Origin: Gordonia oryzae
GTDB taxonomy: Bacteria; Actinomycetota; Actinomycetes; Mycobacteriales; Mycobacteriaceae
NCBI RefSeq assembly: GCF_003797185.1
Contig: NZ_RKMH01000020.1
Location: forward strand, 1 to 64,000
DNA: 64,000 bases
Direction: 5' to 3'
Positions within the stretch are counted from its first letter, which is position 1, and each line of letters starts with the position of its first letter. The notes under the pieces are model-generated. The model searched no databases and was not told where the DNA came from. It saw only the letters and a program-made list of their open reading frames with translations. This document shows positions 6,704 through 16,945 of the stretch, one piece after another. A program made the position numbers and the translations under genes.

Positions 6704-8412
6704 CCAACGACAACGCCACCGCCTTGACGGTGAGTCCCCCGCAGGAGCACGCCGGAGCGGGACTCTCGCACCGGCAGATCCTGACGGTGCTGACCGGCCT
6801 GATGCTCGGCATGTTCCTCGCGGCGCTCGACCAGACGATCGTCTCGACCGCGATCCGCACGATCGCCGACGATCTGCAGGGCTACGACATGCAGGCTTGG
6901 GTCACGACGGCCTACCTGGTCACCTCGACCATCGTCACACCGCTCTACGGCAAGCTCTCCGACCTCTACGGGCGTAAGCCGTTCTTCCTGCTGGCCATCT
7001 CGATCTTCGTGATCGGTTCGCTGGCCTGCAGCATGGCGACCTCGATGTACGAGCTGGCCGCGTTCCGCGCCTTCCAGGGTCTCGGTGCCGGCGGCCTGTT
7101 CACCTTGGCGCTGACGACCATCGGCGACATCGTCCCGCCCCGCGAACGTGCCAAGTACCAGGGCTACTTCCTGGCCGTGTTCGGTACCTCCAGTGTGCTG
7201 GGACCGGTGCTCGGCGGACTGTTCGCCGGGCAGTCCTCGATCCTCTGGGTCTCCGGGTGGCGCTGGGTGTTCCTGGTCAATGTGCCGATCGGCATCCTCG
7301 CCCTCGCCGTGGTCTACCGGGTCCTCAACTACGACCAGAACAAGGGCGTCGGTGGCCGCACCGACTACTGGGGTGCCACCGCGCTGGCGGTGACCGTCGC
7401 ACCGCTGCTGATCGTCGCCGAACAGGGCCGCGAATGGGGATGGCTGTCGGGCTGGTCCTGGCTGTGCTACATCGTCGGCGCGGTCGGGCTCGCGGTGTTC
7501 GTGCTCATCGAGCACCTGATGGGTGACGACGCGTTGATCCCGTTGCGCGTCTTCAAGAATCGCGTCTTCGCGCAGGGCATCGTCGTCTCGATGATCGTCG
7601 GTGCGGTGATGTTCGGCGGCATCTCGATGCTGCCGCAGTACTTCCAGGTGCTGCGCGGGTCGAGCCCGATGGTTGCCGGCCTGCAGATGCTGCCGATGGT
7701 GCTCGGGCTGATGACCGGGTCGGTGCTGTCGGGTCAGCTGATCTCGCGGACCGGACGGTACAAGATCTTCACCATCCTGGGCTCCGTCCTGATCACGGTG
7801 ATGATGTTCATGCTGCACACGGTGGGACTGGCGACGCCGGTGTGGCTGGTCATGATCTACGCGTTCTTCCTCGGCTTCGGGCTCGGTAACCTCATGCAGC
7901 CGATCACCCTGGCCATGCAGAACATCTTGCCGCCCAAGGACATGGGACTGTCGACGGGTACCGCGACCTTCTTCCGGCAGATCGGTGCGACGCTTGGTGT
8001 GGCCGTGTTCTTCTCGATGCTGTTCAGCCTGATGGGCCCCAACATCAAGGACGAGATGGTCACCGCTGCGGCGGCTCCGCAGTACCGCACCGCGGTGATG
8101 ACCGCCGCGTCGAGTCCGGACCCGCAGGTCAGCGGATTCGCCAAGGGTCTCATCAGCGCGTCGCAGAATCCGGGCGCCGGTGGCGGCGCGGCGTCGGAGA
8201 GCGTGATGTCGGATACCTCGGTGATCAGCAAGCTACCCACCGAGCTGGCCGAGCCGATCAAGCAGGGCTTCGTCAACTCGATGGACCGGGTGTTCCTGAC
8301 AGTCTCGATCATCTCGTTGCTCGCGATCATCGGTACCGTCACGTGGAAGGAATTGCCTCTGCGCAGGGGCAAACCGCTCGGCGACCCGGAGTCGACCGGC
8401 CCCGCGCAGTAG
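6700..8412 (+). CDS. MFS drug exporter, DHA2 (EmrB/QacA) family
   Basis: A 570-residue membrane protein of the 14-helix DHA2 subfamily. It has LDQTIVSTAIRTIADDL at the end of helix 1 (DHA2 motif D1), GKLSDLYGRK in the 2-3 loop (motif A) and GPVLGG in helix 5 (motif C). A long hydrophilic loop (about residues 450-520, including PGAGGGAASESVMS) precedes the last helix, as is usual in actinobacterial members. Efflux of toxic compounds by proton antiport is inferred from the family. It is translationally coupled to marR and followed by a strong terminator. Confidence 0.88.
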   Translation: MTNDNATALTVSPPQEHAGAGLSHRQILTVLTGLMLGMFLAALDQTIVSTAIRTIADDLQGYDMQAWVTTAYLVTSTIVTPLYGKLSDLYGRKPFFLLAISIFVIGSLACSMATSMYELAAFRAFQGLGAGGLFTLALTTIGDIVPPRERAKYQGYFLAVFGTSSVLGPVLGGLFAGQSSILWVSGWRWVFLVNVPIGILALAVVYRVLNYDQNKGVGGRTDYWGATALAVTVAPLLIVAEQGREWGWLSGWSWLCYIVGAVGLAVFVLIEHLMGDDALIPLRVFKNRVFAQGIVVSMIVGAVMFGGISMLPQYFQVLRGSSPMVAGLQMLPMVLGLMTGSVLSGQLISRTGRYKIFTILGSVLITVMMFMLHTVGLATPVWLVMIYAFFLGFGLGNLMQPITLAMQNILPPKDMGLSTGTATFFRQIGATLGVAVFFSMLFSLMGPNIKDEMVTAAAAPQYRTAVMTAASSPDPQVSGFAKGLISASQNPGAGGGAASESVMSDTSVISKLPTELAEPIKQGFVNSMDRVFLTVSIISLLAIIGTVTWKELPLRRGKPLGDPESTGPAQ

Positions 8413-8441
8413 ACACCGGCTCGGCCCCCGGCGTGATAAGA

Positions 8442-8480
8442 AACGGCGCCCGCCCCCGCGATCGGGGGACGGGCGCCGTT
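8442..8480. terminator. Bidirectional intrinsic terminator
   Basis: A GC-rich hairpin with arms AACGGCGCCCG / CGGGCGCCGTT plus an inner CCCCCG / CGGGGG stem sits between the convergent MFS and ppa genes. It is flanked by AAGAA on the left and TTCTCGT on the right. Confidence 0.8.
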
Positions 8481-8500
8481 CTCGTGCTCGAAAGCCAGCG

Positions 8501-9013
8501 TCAGGAGCCCGAGTGCTCGTTGGCGTCGTGCGGCTGCTTCTGAAGACGTTCGATGGCCTCCTGGGCGACTTTCTCTGCCTCGGCCGTGCCGACCCAACCG
8601 CCCGGGTTCACGTGTTTGCCGGGCTCGAGGTCCTTGTAGTGCTCGAAGAAGTGTGCGATCGCCTTGAGCTCGTACTCGGGGACGTCCCCGATGTCCTGGA
8701 TGTGATCCCAACGCACGTCCTTGGCCGGGACGCACAGCAGCTTGTCGTCACCGCCGGCCTCGTCGGTCATGGTGTACATGCCGACGATGCGGGCCCGGAC
8801 GATCACACCGGGGTACACCGGCTCCGGCAGTAGGACGAGGGCGTCGAGCGGGTCGCCGTCCTCGCCGAGCGTGTTGTCGATGTAGCCGTAATCGGCGGGA
8901 TAACCGAACGCGGTGTAGAGGTAGCGGTCGAGATAGATCTTGCCCGTCTCGTGGTCCACCTCGTACTTGTTGCGGCTTCCCTTGGGGATCTCGATGGTCA
9001 CATCGAATTCCAC
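8501..9013 (-). CDS. ppa: Inorganic pyrophosphatase
   Basis: A soluble family I pyrophosphatase (170 residues) hydrolysing PPi released by biosynthesis. The metal-site signature [10 protein letters not shown] is present at about residues 53-62, with the conserved [12 protein letters not shown] substrate strand at the N-terminus, the [13 protein letters not shown] segment and [21 protein letters not shown] in the C-terminal helix. The length is normal for bacterial enzymes. It is convergent with the MFS gene and divergent from the PBP4-type carboxypeptidase gene, the same arrangement as in mycobacteria. Confidence 0.97.
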   Translation of the reverse strand: MEFDVTIEIPKGSRNKYEVDHETGKIYLDRYLYTAFGYPADYGYIDNTLGEDGDPLDALVLLPEPVYPGVIVRARIVGMYTMTDEAGGDDKLLCVPAKDVRWDHIQDIGDVPEYELKAIAHFFEHYKDLEPGKHVNPGGWVGTAEAEKVAQEAIERLQKQPHDANEHSGS

Positions 9014-9172
9014 GCGTCCTCCTTGATCGTGGCACTGTCGTTGGGGTGAGCGCGGCCGTCGCTGCCCGAAACGCCGGATGCAGGTATTGGCTCCTCGTGC
9101 GAGTCGGCGGCGCGAATCGCCTCAACGATACTGTTAGGTCGACATGAAAGAACGTCGAGACCCGGAGGTTGT

Positions 9173-10600
9173 GTGGGTGCACATCACGGACGCGCCGCGG
9201 TGAACCGGCCCCGGGTGCGTCGTCGGCGCGTCATCTGGTTGATGCTCTCGGTCGTTCTGGTCGCGGCCATCGCGGTCGGCGGGGTGTTCACCTACCTGCA
9301 GCTGAGCACTCCCGACCCGCTTCCGCCGGGCACCCCCGGCCGGCCCGCGCCGATCGCCTTCACCCCCGCCATCAGCCCGGTGTCGGCGACCGCGCCCGAA
9401 CCGACCGCGACCGGCGTTCAACGAGCCATCGCCGCGTCGCTCACAGCGCCCGCCCTGGGCACTCTCACCGGCCAGATCAGCGACTCGCTGACCGGAACCG
9501 TGCTGTGGTCGCAGGGTGCCGACCAGCCGCGCACCCCGGCGTCCAACGCGAAGATCCTCACCGCGGCGGCGGTGCTGCTCGCCCTGCCCCACGATCAGCG
9601 CATCACCACCACCGTGCTCGCCGGGCCCGGCGGGCAGATCATCCTCAAGGGCGCCGGCGACCCGACGCTCAGCGCCCAGCCGCCCGGCACCGACACCTTC
9701 TACACCAACCCCGCCCGGATCTCGCAGCTCGCCGACCAGATCAAGAACTCCGGGGTCGACGTGCGCTCGGTGGCCGTCGACGTCAGCGCGTACACGGGGC
9801 CGTCGATGGACCCGACGTGGGATCGCGCCGACATCGCCGGCGGCGACATCACCCCGATCCAGCCGCTCATGGTCGACGGCGGTCGCACCGCGCGACCGCT
9901 CGACGAGTACTCGCCACGCGTCGCCGACCCGGCCCTCACCGCCGGCAGGGCGCTCGCCACGGCCCTCGGGGTGTCGACCGACGTTATCGAGACGACGGCG
10001 CCGGCGGGTGCGCAGACTCTCGCGAAGGTGTCCTCAGCCCCGCTGCTCACCCGCGTCGACGATATGAACCGCTTCTCCGACAACGTGATGGCCGAGGCGC
10101 TGTCCATCGAGTTGTCGGTGTCCCAGGGTGGTCCGGCCACCCTGTCCGGCGGTGCCGCTGCGGTGGTGAAAACGTTGCGGGACAATGGTTTCGACACCTC
10201 CAGGGTGACGCTGCGCGATTCGTCGGGGCTGTCGTATCAGAACAAGATCCCCGCCGCGTTTCTTGACGCCCTGATGGGCGCCATCAGCGGTCCCGGCGAT
10301 CCGCGCAGCTCCAAGGGTGCCCGTAACGCGACACTGCGCCCGATCCTCGAGGGTTTGCCGATCGCCGGTGGCACCGGAACTCTCGCCGACCGCTTCGATG
10401 AACCGGACAACCCGGCAGCGGGCTGGGTGCGGGCCAAGACCGGAACTCTGACCGGGGTGAGCTCGTTGACCGGCATAGTGCAAACCGTCGATGGGCGGGT
10501 GTTGTCGTTCGCGTTGATGTCGGGGGGAACCTCCCCGGCCGATGCCCGCCCGGCACTCGACGCCATCCCCGGCGACCTGAGGGAGTGTGGATGTCGATAG
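9173..10600 (+). CDS. dacB: D-alanyl-D-alanine carboxypeptidase/endopeptidase (PBP4 family)
   Basis: A 475-residue peptidase S13 enzyme that trims peptidoglycan outside the membrane. After an arginine-rich N-terminus comes one membrane anchor (about residues 19-42), then the SNAK box (S124-x-x-K127) with the nucleophilic serine, SDN in RFSDNVMAE, and KTGTLTG near the C-terminus. A Gly/Pro-rich linker separates the anchor from the domain. GTG at 9173 follows GGAGG; GTG at 9200 is an alternative. Its 3' end overlaps the next gene, beginning the conserved dacB-metalloprotease-tilS run. Confidence 0.9.
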   Translation: MGAHHGRAAVNRPRVRRRRVIWLMLSVVLVAAIAVGGVFTYLQLSTPDPLPPGTPGRPAPIAFTPAISPVSATAPEPTATGVQRAIAASLTAPALGTLTGQISDSLTGTVLWSQGADQPRTPASNAKILTAAAVLLALPHDQRITTTVLAGPGGQIILKGAGDPTLSAQPPGTDTFYTNPARISQLADQIKNSGVDVRSVAVDVSAYTGPSMDPTWDRADIAGGDITPIQPLMVDGGRTARPLDEYSPRVADPALTAGRALATALGVSTDVIETTAPAGAQTLAKVSSAPLLTRVDDMNRFSDNVMAEALSIELSVSQGGPATLSGGAAAVVKTLRDNGFDTSRVTLRDSSGLSYQNKIPAAFLDALMGAISGPGDPRSSKGARNATLRPILEGLPIAGGTGTLADRFDEPDNPAAGWVRAKTGTLTGVSSLTGIVQTVDGRVLSFALMSGGTSPADARPALDAIPGDLRECGCR

Positions 10601-11667
10601 AGCACGCAGACCACGATCTGGAGTCGGTCGGCGCCAGGATCGATTGGGGCCTTGCGTCCACGGTGGGCAAGAAACTCTCCCGGCCCGGCCCGAAGATGAC
10701 CGACTACACGCGGACGGCCGCACGGGTCGAACTCGCCGACGCCGCGGTGCGTGCCGAAGCGCCGGTTCGCGAGGTCACCGGTCTGGCCGACGGCCTCGCG
10801 GTGCCCGCGGCCCGCGTGCTCGAACGCGACGAATGGATTGACGCCGCAGGGCAATCCATGCGATCGATGCTCTCGGGGCCAGGTGGCGCCGACGACTCAC
10901 CCGGTCTGAGCGGGCGGATCGGCGGGCTGCAGACCGCGGGTCTGCTGGCCTTCCTCTCCACGGCGATCCTCGGACAGTACGACCCGTTCTCGCCGCCGGA
11001 GGAGTCGGTCTCGGGCGCAGCCGACGACCCCGGAGTGTTGATGCTGGTGCTGCCCAACATCGTCGGTGTCGAGCGGACGCTGAAGGTGGTGCCGTCGGAC
11101 TTCCGGCTCTGGGTGTGCCTGCATGAGGTGACACATCGGGTGCAATTCTCGGCCAATCCGTGGCTGCGGCAGTACATGCTCGACAACATCGAGATCCTCA
11201 CCTCCGACGCCGGGGAATCGATCTCCGACGTCGTCGAACGCATCACTGGAGCGCTCAAGGGCGGCAAGCCCCGCGAGAAGGGCGTGATCGGTGCGATGCA
11301 GTTGCTGCAGACGCCCGAACAATATGACGCCTTCAGTCGGATGCTGATGCTCGGCACTTTGCTCGAAGGCCACGCCGATCATGTGATGGATGCCGTCGGC
11401 CCCGCGCAGGTACCCACCGTGGCGTCGATCCGAGCGGCCTTCGATAAGCGGCGCACGGGACCGAGGAATCCGGTGCAGCGCATCATCCGTGCCCTCATCG
11501 GTATGGATGCCAAACTGGCCCAATACATTCGGGGTAAGGCATTTGTCGACGAGGTGGTCTCGACGGTCGGCATGGAGCGCTTCAACGCGATCTGGACCTC
11601 GCCGGAGACGATGCCACTGCCCGCCGAGATCGACGAACCGGCGAAATGGATAACGCGGGTGCTCTGA
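10591..11667 (+). CDS. Zinc-dependent metalloprotease (F420-biosynthesis-associated TIGR family)
   Basis: A 358-residue protein of the actinobacterial family often annotated as a coenzyme F420 biosynthesis-associated hydrolase. The zincin motif HEVTH is at residues 178-182, and a third ligand is probably in the EGHADHVMD segment about 80 residues later. There is no signal peptide. ATG at 10591 is chosen; GTG at 10585 is also in frame. It overlaps dacB by 10 nt and tilS by 22 nt, as in related actinomycetes. The substrate is unknown, and the family name does not establish a role in F420 synthesis. Confidence 0.8.
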   Translation: MSIEHADHDLESVGARIDWGLASTVGKKLSRPGPKMTDYTRTAARVELADAAVRAEAPVREVTGLADGLAVPAARVLERDEWIDAAGQSMRSMLSGPGGADDSPGLSGRIGGLQTAGLLAFLSTAILGQYDPFSPPEESVSGAADDPGVLMLVLPNIVGVERTLKVVPSDFRLWVCLHEVTHRVQFSANPWLRQYMLDNIEILTSDAGESISDVVERITGALKGGKPREKGVIGAMQLLQTPEQYDAFSRMLMLGTLLEGHADHVMDAVGPAQVPTVASIRAAFDKRRTGPRNPVQRIIRALIGMDAKLAQYIRGKAFVDEVVSTVGMERFNAIWTSPETMPLPAEIDEPAKWITRVL

Positions 11668-12596
11668 TCCGGGCCGTCGAGCGATTCGGCGCCGACCACC
11701 TCGGCAGCCACCGGCAGGTCTGCGTCGGACTCTCCGGCGGTCCGGATTCGCTGGCGCTGACCGCGGCCGCCGTGCGTGCCGGATTCGAGGTCCGTGCGCT
11801 CGTCATCGACCACCGGCTCCAGCGCGGGTCGGCGCACATCGCCGACGCCGCGGCCGAGGCAGCGCGCAGGCTCGGGGCCCGCGCGCAGGTGATCGAGGTG
11901 AGTGTCGGCACCGCGGGCGGGATGGAGGCGGCGGCCCGGACGGCCCGCTATGCGGCGCTCGCGGAGGCGCGGGACGGGTGTCCGGTGCTGCTCGGCCACA
12001 CCGCCGACGATCAGGCCGAGACCGTCCTGCTTGGACTGGCACGCGGCTCGGGCGCGCGCTCGATCGCCGGGATGCGCGCGTGGTCGGCGCCGTGGGGGCG
12101 GCCTCTTCTGGGTATCCGGCGTGCACAGACCGTCGGCGTCTGTACCGAACTCGGGTTGGCTCCGCATGCCGACGCGCACAACAGTGATCGGCGGTTCACC
12201 AGGGTGCGTCTGCGTTCGGAGGTCCTGCCGCTGCTTGATGATGTCGTCCACGGAGGTGTCGTCGAGGCGCTCTGCCGCACGGCCGATGCGTTACGCGCCG
12301 ACACCGACGCTCTCGACGCGCTCGCCGAGGAGTATTACCGTGCCGCCCGCACCGACTCGGGCCTGGCGATCAAGGGTGTGCGAGATCTCGCCGCCGCGGT
12401 GCGGACCAGGGTGATCCGGCGGTGGCTTCTCGACGTCGGGGCCACCGGGCTGACGAGCCGGGTGATTGGTGCGGTGGACGTGTTGGCCGTCGGTTGGCAC
12501 GGTCAGGGCGGCGTCGCCATCGGCGGCGATGGCGGGTTCCGACGCGAGGTCGTCCGGGTCGGCGACGTACTCGCGGTGCGGGACTCACCGCGCTGA
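11646..12596 (+). CDS. tilS: tRNA(Ile)-lysidine synthetase
   Basis: An ATP-dependent enzyme that attaches lysine to C34 of the CAU anticodon of tRNA-Ile. The PP-loop signature SGGPDS is at residues 30-35, followed by the IDHRLQ, GHTADDQAET and RRFTRVRLRSEVLP segments typical of TilS. At 316 residues it is the short actinobacterial form. It begins inside the metalloprotease gene (22-nt overlap). In related genomes hpt follows directly; here about 1.1 kb separates them. Confidence 0.93.
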   Translation: MDNAGALIRAVERFGADHLGSHRQVCVGLSGGPDSLALTAAAVRAGFEVRALVIDHRLQRGSAHIADAAAEAARRLGARAQVIEVSVGTAGGMEAAARTARYAALAEARDGCPVLLGHTADDQAETVLLGLARGSGARSIAGMRAWSAPWGRPLLGIRRAQTVGVCTELGLAPHADAHNSDRRFTRVRLRSEVLPLLDDVVHGGVVEALCRTADALRADTDALDALAEEYYRAARTDSGLAIKGVRDLAAAVRTRVIRRWLLDVGATGLTSRVIGAVDVLAVGWHGQGGVAIGGDGGFRREVVRVGDVLAVRDSPR

Positions 12597-12599
12597 CGT

Positions 12600-13287
12600 C
12601 GCCGGACCGGGCGTGCGGCGGCTGGACCGGTGTGTTTGTGGGGGTGCTGGTCCGGAGGGCCGAACGGGGAGTTGACGGTTCGCCGGTACTGGGTTCTCGC
12701 GACGACCAGGGTGCCGCGACCCGCCGACGATCGTGCCCGCAGCATCGCCGAGACCCGCTGCGGGGACGACGGTTACCAGGAAGCCGATGACCGCGGCGGC
12801 CAGTCCGATCGCACAACTGGTGACCTCGCCGGCGGTCGCGTCGATGATGATGCCCACCAGCGTCCCGACCGTGGCGGCTGCGCCGAGGCTGTGCATGAAG
12901 GGCGCCACTGCATGATTGTCGCGTTCCTGCCGAGTGGCCGAGCGTTGAGAAGTTGTTTCCTGCGGCAGCGCGAGCGGGTTGCACCACTTGCGGATCGATT
13001 GATTGCGAATCGGTCCGGCGTTATCACCCAGTGAGTGTCACCGACTTGCGGCACATCCACGCGGAAATCGGGTACTCCGCGGTCCTCGGGCGGCAGCGCA
13101 ACGGTAGGTGGAACACCGCAGTGCCCGCATCGTCGACGAGTGCCACAGGGTTCTGGCTGCGCGTGGATCTGCCGTGGTGCAGCGCCAGGGTGAGTGAGGC
13201 GCTGTACTCGACAGCGTGTAGCCCGCGCCAATCGGCGTTGCGGTGTTGGCCGGAGGCCGGCGCGAAATCAGCACCAGTGCAAGCCAA
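12600..13287 (-). pseudogene. Frameshifted DUF8020-like membrane protein
   Basis: Reading the minus strand from 13287, the first part gives a beta-rich segment ending in DDAGTAVFHLPLRC, YPISAWMCRKSVTLTG, then a stop. Shifting by one base in the CCC run at 13027-13029 continues as DNAGPIRNQSIRKW and then a glycine-zipper-like membrane stretch, LGAAATVGTLVGIIID to AAGLGDAAGTIVGG. A second frame carries a plausible tail (TVNSPFGPP). Together these reproduce the order of a secreted/membrane protein family common in Gordonia and Rhodococcus (DUF8020-type, from memory). No signal peptide is seen at the start. Two frame changes and a missing N-terminus make it a pseudogene unless the base calls are wrong. 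Confidence 0.5.
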
Positions 13288-13729
13288 ATAGATCAGAAGA
13301 TTTGACTGTCATCTCGCGTCCGGCCCGTCTGCGCTCCTGCGGCGGCCGGTGGTCGCGATGCGGTGTGCCTGGCTATGACCGCCAATCCATTCGGCGGTTC
13401 GGTCCGATCCGCGAAGGCGAAGAATGCCGAGCGGGAACAATGACGTCATTGTCCGTGCGGAGCGATGGGATTCGAGCACTTCCGGTGCGGGTCCGCGGTT
13501 TCGGTGCACGGGCTTCTTCCTTACTGCCGTGATGATTGGTCAACGTGCATACGTCGGAAACCCGCAACGTCATCTGCGTTGTGACCGTGGTGGCATCGCG
13601 TTATCAGGGGACCTGTTGGCATCCCACGGCGGGCAGAGTGCACCCCCTCTCGGCCATCTTCCTTGACGCCCGGGGTCGCTCGCCGACGTCGGGTCCACCC
13701 CGGCCGTCGGGCATGACAAGCTAGAGGCC
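13288..13729. other. Intergenic region before hpt
   Basis: No supported gene is present in these 442 bp. The only notable structure is a perfect 16-bp palindrome at 13437-13452. The region probably belongs to the same decayed insertion as the neighbouring pseudogene, because tilS and hpt are normally adjacent. Confidence 0.5.
13437..13452. promoter_or_regulatory. Perfect 16-bp palindrome
   Basis: ACAATGACGTCATTGT is fully self-complementary, a plausible dimeric regulator site. It is about 280 bp before hpt, and no cognate regulator is nearby. The function is unknown. Confidence 0.35.
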
Positions 13730-14299
13730 GTGGCGAACGAGATCGAACACTATTACGGCGATGACATCGAAGCGGTGCTGATCACCGAGGAACAGATCAA
13801 ACAGCGCACCGCAGAGCTGGCCGAGTCGGTTGCCTCGCGCTACGCCGGTATCGAGGACGATCTCGTCCTCATCGGTGTACTCAAGGGCGCGATCATGTTC
13901 ATGACCGACTTCGCGCGGGCATTGCCACTTCCGTCGCAGATGGAGTTCATGGCGGTGTCGAGCTATGGCTCGGCGACGTCGTCGTCGGGTGTCGTCCGCA
14001 TTCTCAAGGACCTCGACCGCGACATCGCCGGACGCGACGTCCTGATCGTGGAGGACATCATCGACTCCGGCCTGACCCTGTCGTGGCTGATGAAGAGCTT
14101 GGCGACCCGCTCTCCGAAGTCGTTGGAGGTGTGCACGCTGCTGCGCAAGCCCGAGGCGGTTCGCTCGCCCGTGGACGTTGCCGAGGTCGGTTTCGACATC
14201 CCCAACGAGTTCGTCGTCGGGTACGGCCTCGACTACGCCGAACGCTACCGCGACCTGCCGTTCATCGGTCGGCTGCGTCCGAGTGTCTACCAAGGCTGA
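13730..14299 (+). CDS. hpt: Hypoxanthine phosphoribosyltransferase
   Basis: A purine salvage enzyme of 189 residues making IMP/GMP from hypoxanthine/guanine and PRPP. The PRPP-binding motif [14 protein letters not shown] is at about residues 103-116, and [15 protein letters not shown] is the conserved N-terminal segment. The GTG start at 13730 gives the usual [15 protein letters not shown]-terminus; an in-frame longer start is not needed. It is followed by ftsH, the conserved mycobacterial order. Confidence 0.96.
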   Translation: MANEIEHYYGDDIEAVLITEEQIKQRTAELAESVASRYAGIEDDLVLIGVLKGAIMFMTDFARALPLPSQMEFMAVSSYGSATSSSGVVRILKDLDRDIAGRDVLIVEDIIDSGLTLSWLMKSLATRSPKSLEVCTLLRKPEAVRSPVDVAEVGFDIPNEFVVGYGLDYAERYRDLPFIGRLRPSVYQG

Positions 14300-14341
14300 G
14301 CGGTACCCGCCAGCGACGCCGGAGGCGGCGCCAACAAACTG

Positions 14342-14367
14342 GGAACGGTTTTACCTGCGGGATCGTT
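14342..14367 (+). promoter_or_regulatory. Putative SigH/SigR-type promoter upstream of ftsH
   Basis: GGAAC (14342-14346) and GTT (14365-14367) are separated by exactly 18 nt, matching the GGAA(T/C)-N18-GTT pattern of SigH/SigR thiol-oxidative-stress promoters. It lies about 150 nt before ftsH and just after hpt. Stress induction of ftsH would be sensible but is inferred. Confidence 0.45.
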
Positions 14368-14520
14368 GACCGGTAGCCTTATCACAATGATCACGGTCGA
14401 TGCTCGGCGTGCCTCTGCACGATTTGTCCGCGTCATCTCGGCTCGTTGTGGTCACGAATCGATGGGAAGGACCAACGGGACCGGTCGGGTGTCACCACCG
14501 CGGACCAACCCCTCACTGGC

Positions 14521-16908
14521 ATGAACCGCAAGACAGTCTTCCGCAATCTCGCCATCGTGGCGGTCATCGTGCTCGCCTTCTGGGGCTGGAGCGTCTGGCG
14601 CGACAACGATCGCGACTACACCGCCGTCGACACCTCTGTCGCGCTGACGCAGCTCAACACGAAGAACACCAAGTCGATCCAGATCGACGACCGTGAGCAG
14701 CAACTGCGTATCGAGACCACTACGCCGGTCAAGGTCGGCGACAACGAGTCGACCAAGATCTCGACGAAGTATCCCTCCGCGGCGAGCGAGGAAATCTTCA
14801 ACGACGTCAAGGCGACCGGTGCGCCGTATCAGACAAACGTCAACGAGCAGTCGGTGTTCTGGCAGAGCATGATCTTCCTGCTGCCGGTGTTGCTGCTTTT
14901 CGGTTTGTTCTTCTTCGTGATGAGTCGCATGCAGGGTGGTGGTCGTGGCGGCGTGATGGGCTTCGGCAAGTCACGCGCGAAGCAGCTCACCAAGGACATG
15001 CCGAAGACCACGTTCGCCGATGTTGCCGGTGCTGATGAGGCGGTCGAGGAGCTCTACGAGATCAAGGACTTCCTGCAGAATCCGATGCGCTATCAGGCGC
15101 TCGGCGCGAAGATCCCCAAGGGCGTATTGCTCTACGGCCCGCCCGGTACCGGTAAGACGTTGCTGGCTCGCGCGGTCGCTGGTGAGGCTGGGGTGCCGTT
15201 TTTCACCATCTCGGGTTCGGATTTCGTCGAGATGTTCGTCGGTGTCGGTGCCTCCCGTGTGCGTGACCTGTTCGAGCAGGCCAAGAACAACAGCCCGTGC
15301 ATCATTTTCGTCGACGAGATCGATGCGGTCGGGCGTCAGCGCGGTGCGGGTCTCGGCGGTGGTCACGACGAGCGCGAGCAGACTCTCAACCAGCTACTCG
15401 TCGAGATGGATGGCTTCGGGGATCGGCAGGGCATCATCCTGATCGCGGCCACCAACCGTCCCGACATCCTCGATCCGGCGTTGCTGCGTCCGGGCCGTTT
15501 CGACCGGCAGATCCCGGTCGGCAATCCCGACATGGCCGGGCGCCGAGCGATCCTGCGCGTGCACGCCAATGGCAAGCCGATCGATTCCGACGCCGATCTC
15601 GACGGTCTGGCCAAGCGGACCCCGGGTATGTCCGGTGCCGATCTGGCCAACGTCGTCAACGAGGCGGCGTTGCTGGCCGCTCGGGAGAACAAGCACACAA
15701 TCACCGCGGAGATGCTCGAGGAAGCCGTCGACCGTGTGATCGGCGGGCCACGACGCAAGAGCCGCATCATCAGTGAGCACGAGAAGAAGGTCGTCGCCTA
15801 CCACGAGGGTGGGCACACGCTGGCCGCGTGGGCGATGCCGGATCTCGACCCGATTTACAAGGTGACCATCCTGGCCCGCGGACGCACCGGCGGTCATGCG
15901 CTGGCCGTGCCCGAGCAGGACAAAGACCTCATGACCCGCTCGGAGATGATCGCCCGCCTGGTGATGGCGATGGGTGGTCGTGCCGCGGAGGAATTGGTAT
16001 TCCACGAGCCGACGACGGGCGCGTCGTCCGACATCGATCAGGCGACGAAGATCGCGCGGGCGATGGTCACCGAATATGGGATGAGCGCCAAGCTCGGTGC
16101 GGTCCGGTACGGGCAAGAGCAGGGTGATCCGTTCCTCGGCCGCTCGATGGGTAACCAGACCGACTACTCCGCAGGGGTTGCCGGTGAGATCGACGAGGAG
16201 GTGCGCCGGCTGATAGAGGCGGCGCATACCGAGGCGTGGGCGATTCTCTCGGAGTACCGCGACACTCTCGATGTGCTCGCCAGTGAGCTGTTGGAGAAGG
16301 AAACGCTGACCCGTAAGGATCTGGAGACGATCTTCTCGCAGGTCGAGAAGCGGCCGCGGATCACGACGTTCAACGACTTCGGGGATCGCACGCCCAGTGA
16401 CAAGCCGCCGGTGAAGACGCCGGGGGAGCTCGCTATCGAGCGTGGTGAGCCCTGGCCGCCGCCGGAGCCGGTGAAGGTACCCGAGCCAGTCGGCGCGGGT
16501 GGCCCTCCCGGAGGGCAGCCGGGTGCACCGGCGTATCCGCCGCAGGCAGCACCCGGCTATCCGTACCCAGGACAGCTCCCGCCGCAGCAGAATCCGTATC
16601 CGCCCCAGTCGTATCCGCCCCAGTCGTATCCGCCCCAGTCATATTCACCGCAGTACTATCCGCCCCAGTACCCGCCACCGGGACAGCCCCAGGCGGGGCA
16701 ACAGGCCGGGACATGGCCGGACTACGGCGCCCCGCATGATTGGTCGGCGCCGGGGTGGCCGCCGCGCGAGCAGGGCCCCGGGGTCAACGGCGGCACCGAA
16801 CCCAATGGTGCACATGGTCACGAAGGCAACGGAAATGGCCCGGGTGCCAACGGGCATTCCCGACGGCCGGACGAGGCCGGCAAAGACGTGAACGGTACCG
16901 GCGCCTGA
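14521..16908 (+). CDS. ftsH: ATP-dependent zinc metalloprotease FtsH
   Basis: A membrane-anchored AAA+ protease of 795 residues that degrades unfolded or regulatory membrane and cytosolic proteins. It has two membrane helices (about residues 9-25 and 114-133) with a small periplasmic domain between them, then Walker A GPPGTGKT (about 206-213), Walker B IIFVDEID, the SRH region with AATNRPD, and the zinc site HEGGH in the protease domain. The C-terminal ~150 residues are a Pro/Gln/Tyr-rich tail with a YPPQS repeat. ATG at 14521 is chosen because upstream codons precede the conserved first helix. It heads the folate operon. Confidence 0.96.
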   Translation: MNRKTVFRNLAIVAVIVLAFWGWSVWRDNDRDYTAVDTSVALTQLNTKNTKSIQIDDREQQLRIETTTPVKVGDNESTKISTKYPSAASEEIFNDVKATGAPYQTNVNEQSVFWQSMIFLLPVLLLFGLFFFVMSRMQGGGRGGVMGFGKSRAKQLTKDMPKTTFADVAGADEAVEELYEIKDFLQNPMRYQALGAKIPKGVLLYGPPGTGKTLLARAVAGEAGVPFFTISGSDFVEMFVGVGASRVRDLFEQAKNNSPCIIFVDEIDAVGRQRGAGLGGGHDEREQTLNQLLVEMDGFGDRQGIILIAATNRPDILDPALLRPGRFDRQIPVGNPDMAGRRAILRVHANGKPIDSDADLDGLAKRTPGMSGADLANVVNEAALLAARENKHTITAEMLEEAVDRVIGGPRRKSRIISEHEKKVVAYHEGGHTLAAWAMPDLDPIYKVTILARGRTGGHALAVPEQDKDLMTRSEMIARLVMAMGGRAAEELVFHEPTTGASSDIDQATKIARAMVTEYGMSAKLGAVRYGQEQGDPFLGRSMGNQTDYSAGVAGEIDEEVRRLIEAAHTEAWAILSEYRDTLDVLASELLEKETLTRKDLETIFSQVEKRPRITTFNDFGDRTPSDKPPVKTPGELAIERGEPWPPPEPVKVPEPVGAGGPPGGQPGAPAYPPQAAPGYPYPGQLPPQQNPYPPQSYPPQSYPPQSYSPQYYPPQYPPPGQPQAGQQAGTWPDYGAPHDWSAPGWPPREQGPGVNGGTEPNGAHGHEGNGNGPGANGHSRRPDEAGKDVNGTGA

Positions 16909-16945
16909 GCCCGGTGGCGACTGGAGGCGAACAAAGGGGACGGAT

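Noticed and set aside
6220..7818. 532-residue minus-strand open frame
   Set aside because: Antisense to marR and the MFS gene, with His/Arg/Gln-rich composition and no motif.
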